In this document: in pieces, positions 63,301 to 64,000 of the stretch
Position numbering within the stretch: position 1 is the stretch's first letter
How the letters are laid out: every line of letters starts with the position of its first letter
Notes under the pieces: model-generated
The model's database searches: none
Seen by the model: only the letters and a program-made list of their open reading frames with translations
Told to the model about the DNA's origin: nothing
Assembly (NCBI RefSeq): GCF_000002875.2
Contig: NC_009403.2
Location: 2,501 to 66,500, forward strand
DNA length: 64,000 nucleotides
Direction: 5' to 3'
Origin: Leishmania infantum JPCM5
Lineage: Eukaryota > Euglenozoa > Kinetoplastea > Trypanosomatida > Trypanosomatidae
Position numbers and translations under genes: made by a program

Positions 63301-64000
63301 AATGCAACACTTAACACAATAAGCTGCTATATGCTAGCACCCATCCGTCAACCCCGTTTCCCTGAGGGAGCCAAAAGAGTATAGGGTTTGCAAAGTGTTG
63401 GCAGGAGATCTCTCGGTGGAGCTTTCAAAATTGCTAGAGAACATTTGAAAAAGAGAGATGCTCATTTTACTATCATCCACTCACTCGCGATACGCAGTGC
63501 GGCCGACAGTTGCATAGACGTAGTGATGGTTAGTATATTCTTCAACTAAGCTTTTAGTGAAGTTTTGTGAATGCCTGCTCTCAAAATTTACTTTTTGCTT
63601 CCCGCTGCAAGAGGAAGAAAGCACCGTATGTTTTTTTTGATCACAGAAAAAAAAACTGCCCAGTCACCAGTATGCTTTTCGCAGAAAACAAGACCAGGAC
63701 TGGGACACAACTTCAGAATCACTACGTGTTTTTCTGAGCCTTTCCCTTTGGTGCAAAAAGAAAAGTTCGCAAAACAATCACAATTCAGCGTCAAGAAAAC
63801 CCTGTAGAGGTTTGCGTTTTCACCTCTGAACAGCCGTTTACCACAGTTTCCGGTCAGCGTGTTTCTACAGGTACACCAAACTTGGAGAGGGAATCAGTGC
63901 CCCCCCCCCCTTTCTCAACCTTCAGCACAACGTGTAATACTCTGTCTGCGTGAAAGAGAGTCGCTCAGTGCTTCTTCGCACCCCCCCTTCTCTTATCCTC
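60370..64000. other. AT-richer gene-free region, possible transcription start or strand-switch region
   Basis: No credible gene is seen in 3.6 kb on either strand. All open frames are under about 110 codons and lack domains. Base composition shifts visibly to AT-rich compared with the rest of the window. A/T homopolymers are frequent, for example near 60782, 61430, 62328-62339 (T12) and 63083-63093, and a (TA)n run lies at about 60922-60937. No tRNA-like B box (GGTTCGANTCC) was found by eye. A Pol II start site or divergent strand-switch region is one explanation. Genes to the right would decide. Confidence 0.55.

Noticed and set aside
60370..64000. tRNA, 5S rRNA or snRNA genes in the AT-rich block
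   Set aside because: No A/B-box pair or cloverleaf-compatible segment was found by eye; a tRNAscan run would be decisive.

Overview
This window is the left end of a trypanosomatid chromosome, most likely from Leishmania or a very close relative in the Leishmaniinae. Several things point there. There are 20 perfect CCCTAA telomere hexamers near base 1. The coding sequences are intronless, GC-rich and all on one strand, with pyrimidine-rich intergenic sequence on the sense strand. The proteins are kinetoplastid types: short histone H2B, a Gly-rich PEX13 ending in TKL, a fibrillarin with a long GAR tail, and an MPK9-like kinase. Three SIDER-like dispersed repeats are also present. The gene order matches what I remember of the start of Leishmania chromosome 19 (H2B genes, RPS2, fibrillarin, MPK9, ADP/ATP carrier pair). 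That is recall, not a search result.

Layout. 1-95 holds four octamers ACCAGTAC and a short spacer, 96-215 the hexamers, and 216-1344 subtelomeric DNA without genes. From 60369 down to 1345 all 21 supported genes lie on the minus strand, as expected for one polycistronic unit read toward the telomere. From telomere inward they are: Qc-SNARE-like protein, RG/Pro-rich unknown, two identical H2B genes, RPS2, PEX13, a soluble J-protein, a membrane protein with degenerate J-like segments, fibrillarin, clathrin light chain, Qa-SNARE, derlin, a kinase with a CAP-Gly domain, an STE-type kinase with DFD instead of DFG, an EBP1-like inactive M24 protein, a 1,491-residue surface-type membrane protein, an MPK9-like MAP kinase, MBF1, two ADP/ATP carrier genes with the same protein, and a CrtC-like/prenyl-diphosphate-synthase fusion. 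The last 3.6 kb (60370-64000) is visibly AT-richer and has no credible gene. It may be the unit's transcription start or a strand-switch region.

The genes do not form one pathway, as is usual in trypanosomatid clusters. Recurrent themes are membrane traffic (two SNAREs, clathrin light chain, derlin), signalling (three kinases), translation and RNA (RPS2, fibrillarin, EBP1-like, MBF1) and organelles (PEX13, AAC). Starts were set at ATG codons. Several longer reading frames would need a non-ATG start or a long low-complexity N-terminus and were trimmed.

The items most worth a second look are the CrtC-prenyl synthase fusion, the kinase-CAP-Gly fusion, the DFD kinase, the near-identical SIDER-like copies around the duplicated carrier gene, the carrier duplication limited to the coding sequence, a perfect 26-bp palindrome, and the AT-rich right edge.
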